Assembly: GCA_902168185.1 (NCBI GenBank)
Contig: CABHOV010000095.1
Span: 1 to 64,000, forward strand
Length of the DNA: 64,000 bases
Source of the DNA: an uncultured Bacteroides sp.
Lineage (GTDB): Bacteria > Bacteroidota > Bacteroidia > Cytophagales > Cyclobacteriaceae
Reading direction: 5' to 3'
The notes beneath the pieces were generated by a model. It was not told the origin of the DNA and ran no database searches. It saw only the letters and a program-made list of their open reading frames with translations. The position numbers were made by a program, and so were the translations under genes. Shown in pieces: positions 63,309 through 64,000 of the stretch; positions within the stretch are counted from its first letter, which is position 1, and every line of letters starts with the position of its first letter.

Positions 63309-64000
63309 TTTCGCACATGAATTTTAGTATAGGGGAAAAGCCAGAAGCGCATATTCTTCAATAAAAAGTCAAAGAATATACCAATAGCAAAAATGATTAC
63401 CAGTATAGCGAACACCGTACTAAGATCTATATACTTGTTAGACTTGATCAGCATGGTACCCAAGCCTCCTTCAGACATACTGAGTCCCTCCACCATCGTA
63501 ATCATCATCCAGGCGATGGCAAAATTTTGACGCATTACTTCAAATACCTGATCGAGTCGTCCGATGATAACAACTTCGAGCAAAGCCTGCCAGTTGTTCA
63601 TGCGAAGTGTTTTACAAAGTTCATACTCCTGCACGTTGATCGATTCAATAATCGATAAGAGGGATGTGACAAAGAATGGAACTATACCGAAGATCAGCAA
63701 GCTGAGTTTCAGTTGGTGACCATCCTGAGTTATTAGTGTGAACAAAAAGATCAAGCCAGTCAAAGTAAGGTATCTGCATTTCACTATAAATCTTGCGAGT
63801 GGTGAAAATACCGGGATCAACGAAAGATAACTTACGACCAGTGCGATTACAATTGAAATGCCCATGCCTGTTAATGTAAGGCCAAGGCTGCTGAAAAAAT
63901 TATCAATAAAATACTCTGTAGTAATTATTGATACCACTGATTTCATTATTCTTAGTGGCGTTGGTATTAATCCATTGCCACCAAAAATCTCCCAAAATAA
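63305..64000 (-). CDS. ABC transporter permease, NitT/TauT type, cut by window edge
   Basis: The apparent start at 63946 is probably internal, because the frame stays open to base 64000 and reads IFGGNGLIPTPLRIMKSVVS, typical of this permease family before the first helix. The visible part has about six helices, and the EAA-type loop is ELCKTLRMNNWQALLEVVII. It would form the membrane channel with the ATPase encoded downstream. Confidence 0.9.
   Translation of the reverse strand, partial: LFWEIFGGNGLIPTPLRIMKSVVSIITTEYFIDNFFSSLGLTLTGMGISIVIALVVSYLSLIPVFSPLARFIVKCRYLTLTGLIFLFTLITQDGHQLKLSLLIFGIVPFFVTSLLSIIESINVQEYELCKTLRMNNWQALLEVVIIGRLDQVFEVMRQNFAIAWMMITMVEGLSMSEGGLGTMLIKSNKYIDLSTVFAILVIIFAIGIFFDFLLKNMRFWLFPYTKIHVRK

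Noticed and set aside
1-64000. tRNA, rRNA or CRISPR loci
   Set aside because: I looked for tRNA T-loop words, rRNA motifs and regular repeat-spacer arrays and found none. A covariance-model search would be decisive.

Overview
This window most likely comes from a member of the Bacteroidota, probably a Cytophagales-type soil or aquatic bacterium. The evidence is a TonB-dependent receptor with a carboxypeptidase-regulatory N-domain, a large metalloprotease ending in a type IX secretion (T9SS) sorting tail, FtsX/MacB permeases of the Bacteroidota type, LytS/LytTR signalling, many Crp/Fnr and AraC regulators, TAnnTTTG -7 promoter boxes, and few Shine-Dalgarno sites. GC content looks to be in the mid-40s by eye. 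I saw no rRNA, tRNA or CRISPR array.

Layout. 0-4 kb: the 3' part of a RidA gene, then on the minus strand an AraC regulator, a small membrane protein, an SDR and a WaaP-like kinase. 4-8.6 kb: a TonB-dependent receptor divergent from a LytS/LytTR pair. 8.7-13.1 kb: a propeller protein, small hypotheticals, an AHSA1-type protein with an RpoA-CTD-like partner, and a YdeI-type protein. 13.1-16.8 kb: a patch of decay and mobility holding an AraC remnant, a zeta-type toxin with its putative antitoxin, a broken PIN-like gene, an XRE regulator and a gene with a one-base frameshift. 17-21.1 kb: a MacB-type permease and a lipoprotein. 21.2-23.8 kb: a 34-codon leader ORF with competing hairpins, an RNA ligase, a CPBP-type membrane protein, and a RAYT-type transposase with palindromic repeats. 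23.8-31.3 kb: an ArsR/AHSA1/VOC cluster, a pentapeptide-repeat protein, a nucleoside permease, a tandem long-hairpin repeat, then Crp, pirin, YceI, F420-type oxidoreductase and DinB. 31.4-35.1 kb: a TPR-SpoIIE phosphatase divergent from an ABM monooxygenase/Fe-ADH pair. 35.5-39.3 kb: two cold-shock-domain proteins, a primary-type sigma factor and a fatty-acid desaturase. 39.5-47.2 kb: WYL-like, DinB, an orphan HisKA domain, an Ate1-like transferase, Crp, CMD, truncated globin, SnoaL-like, AraC, peroxiredoxin and an ECF sigma factor. 47.5-48.4 kb: a leader-like element before cadD. 48.5-56.1 kb: SDR, DoxX and quinone oxidoreductase divergent from a six-gene run AraC, pirin, ChrB-AraC fusion, DUF2490, ChrA and SOD. 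56.4-64 kb: T9SS metalloprotease, small secreted protein, GH89 glycosidase, and an ABC importer that runs off the right end.

How it works together. Much of the window is a set of short cassettes for redox and electrophile stress: pirins, quinone oxidoreductase, DoxX, AhpD-like, peroxiredoxin, SOD, chromate efflux, ABM and VOC. Each usually sits beside its own one-component regulator. The most unusual items are the ChrB-AraC fusion regulator inside a chromate/pirin/SOD operon, the leader-peptide/attenuator-like element before the RNA ligase, and the RAYT gene with its palindromes.
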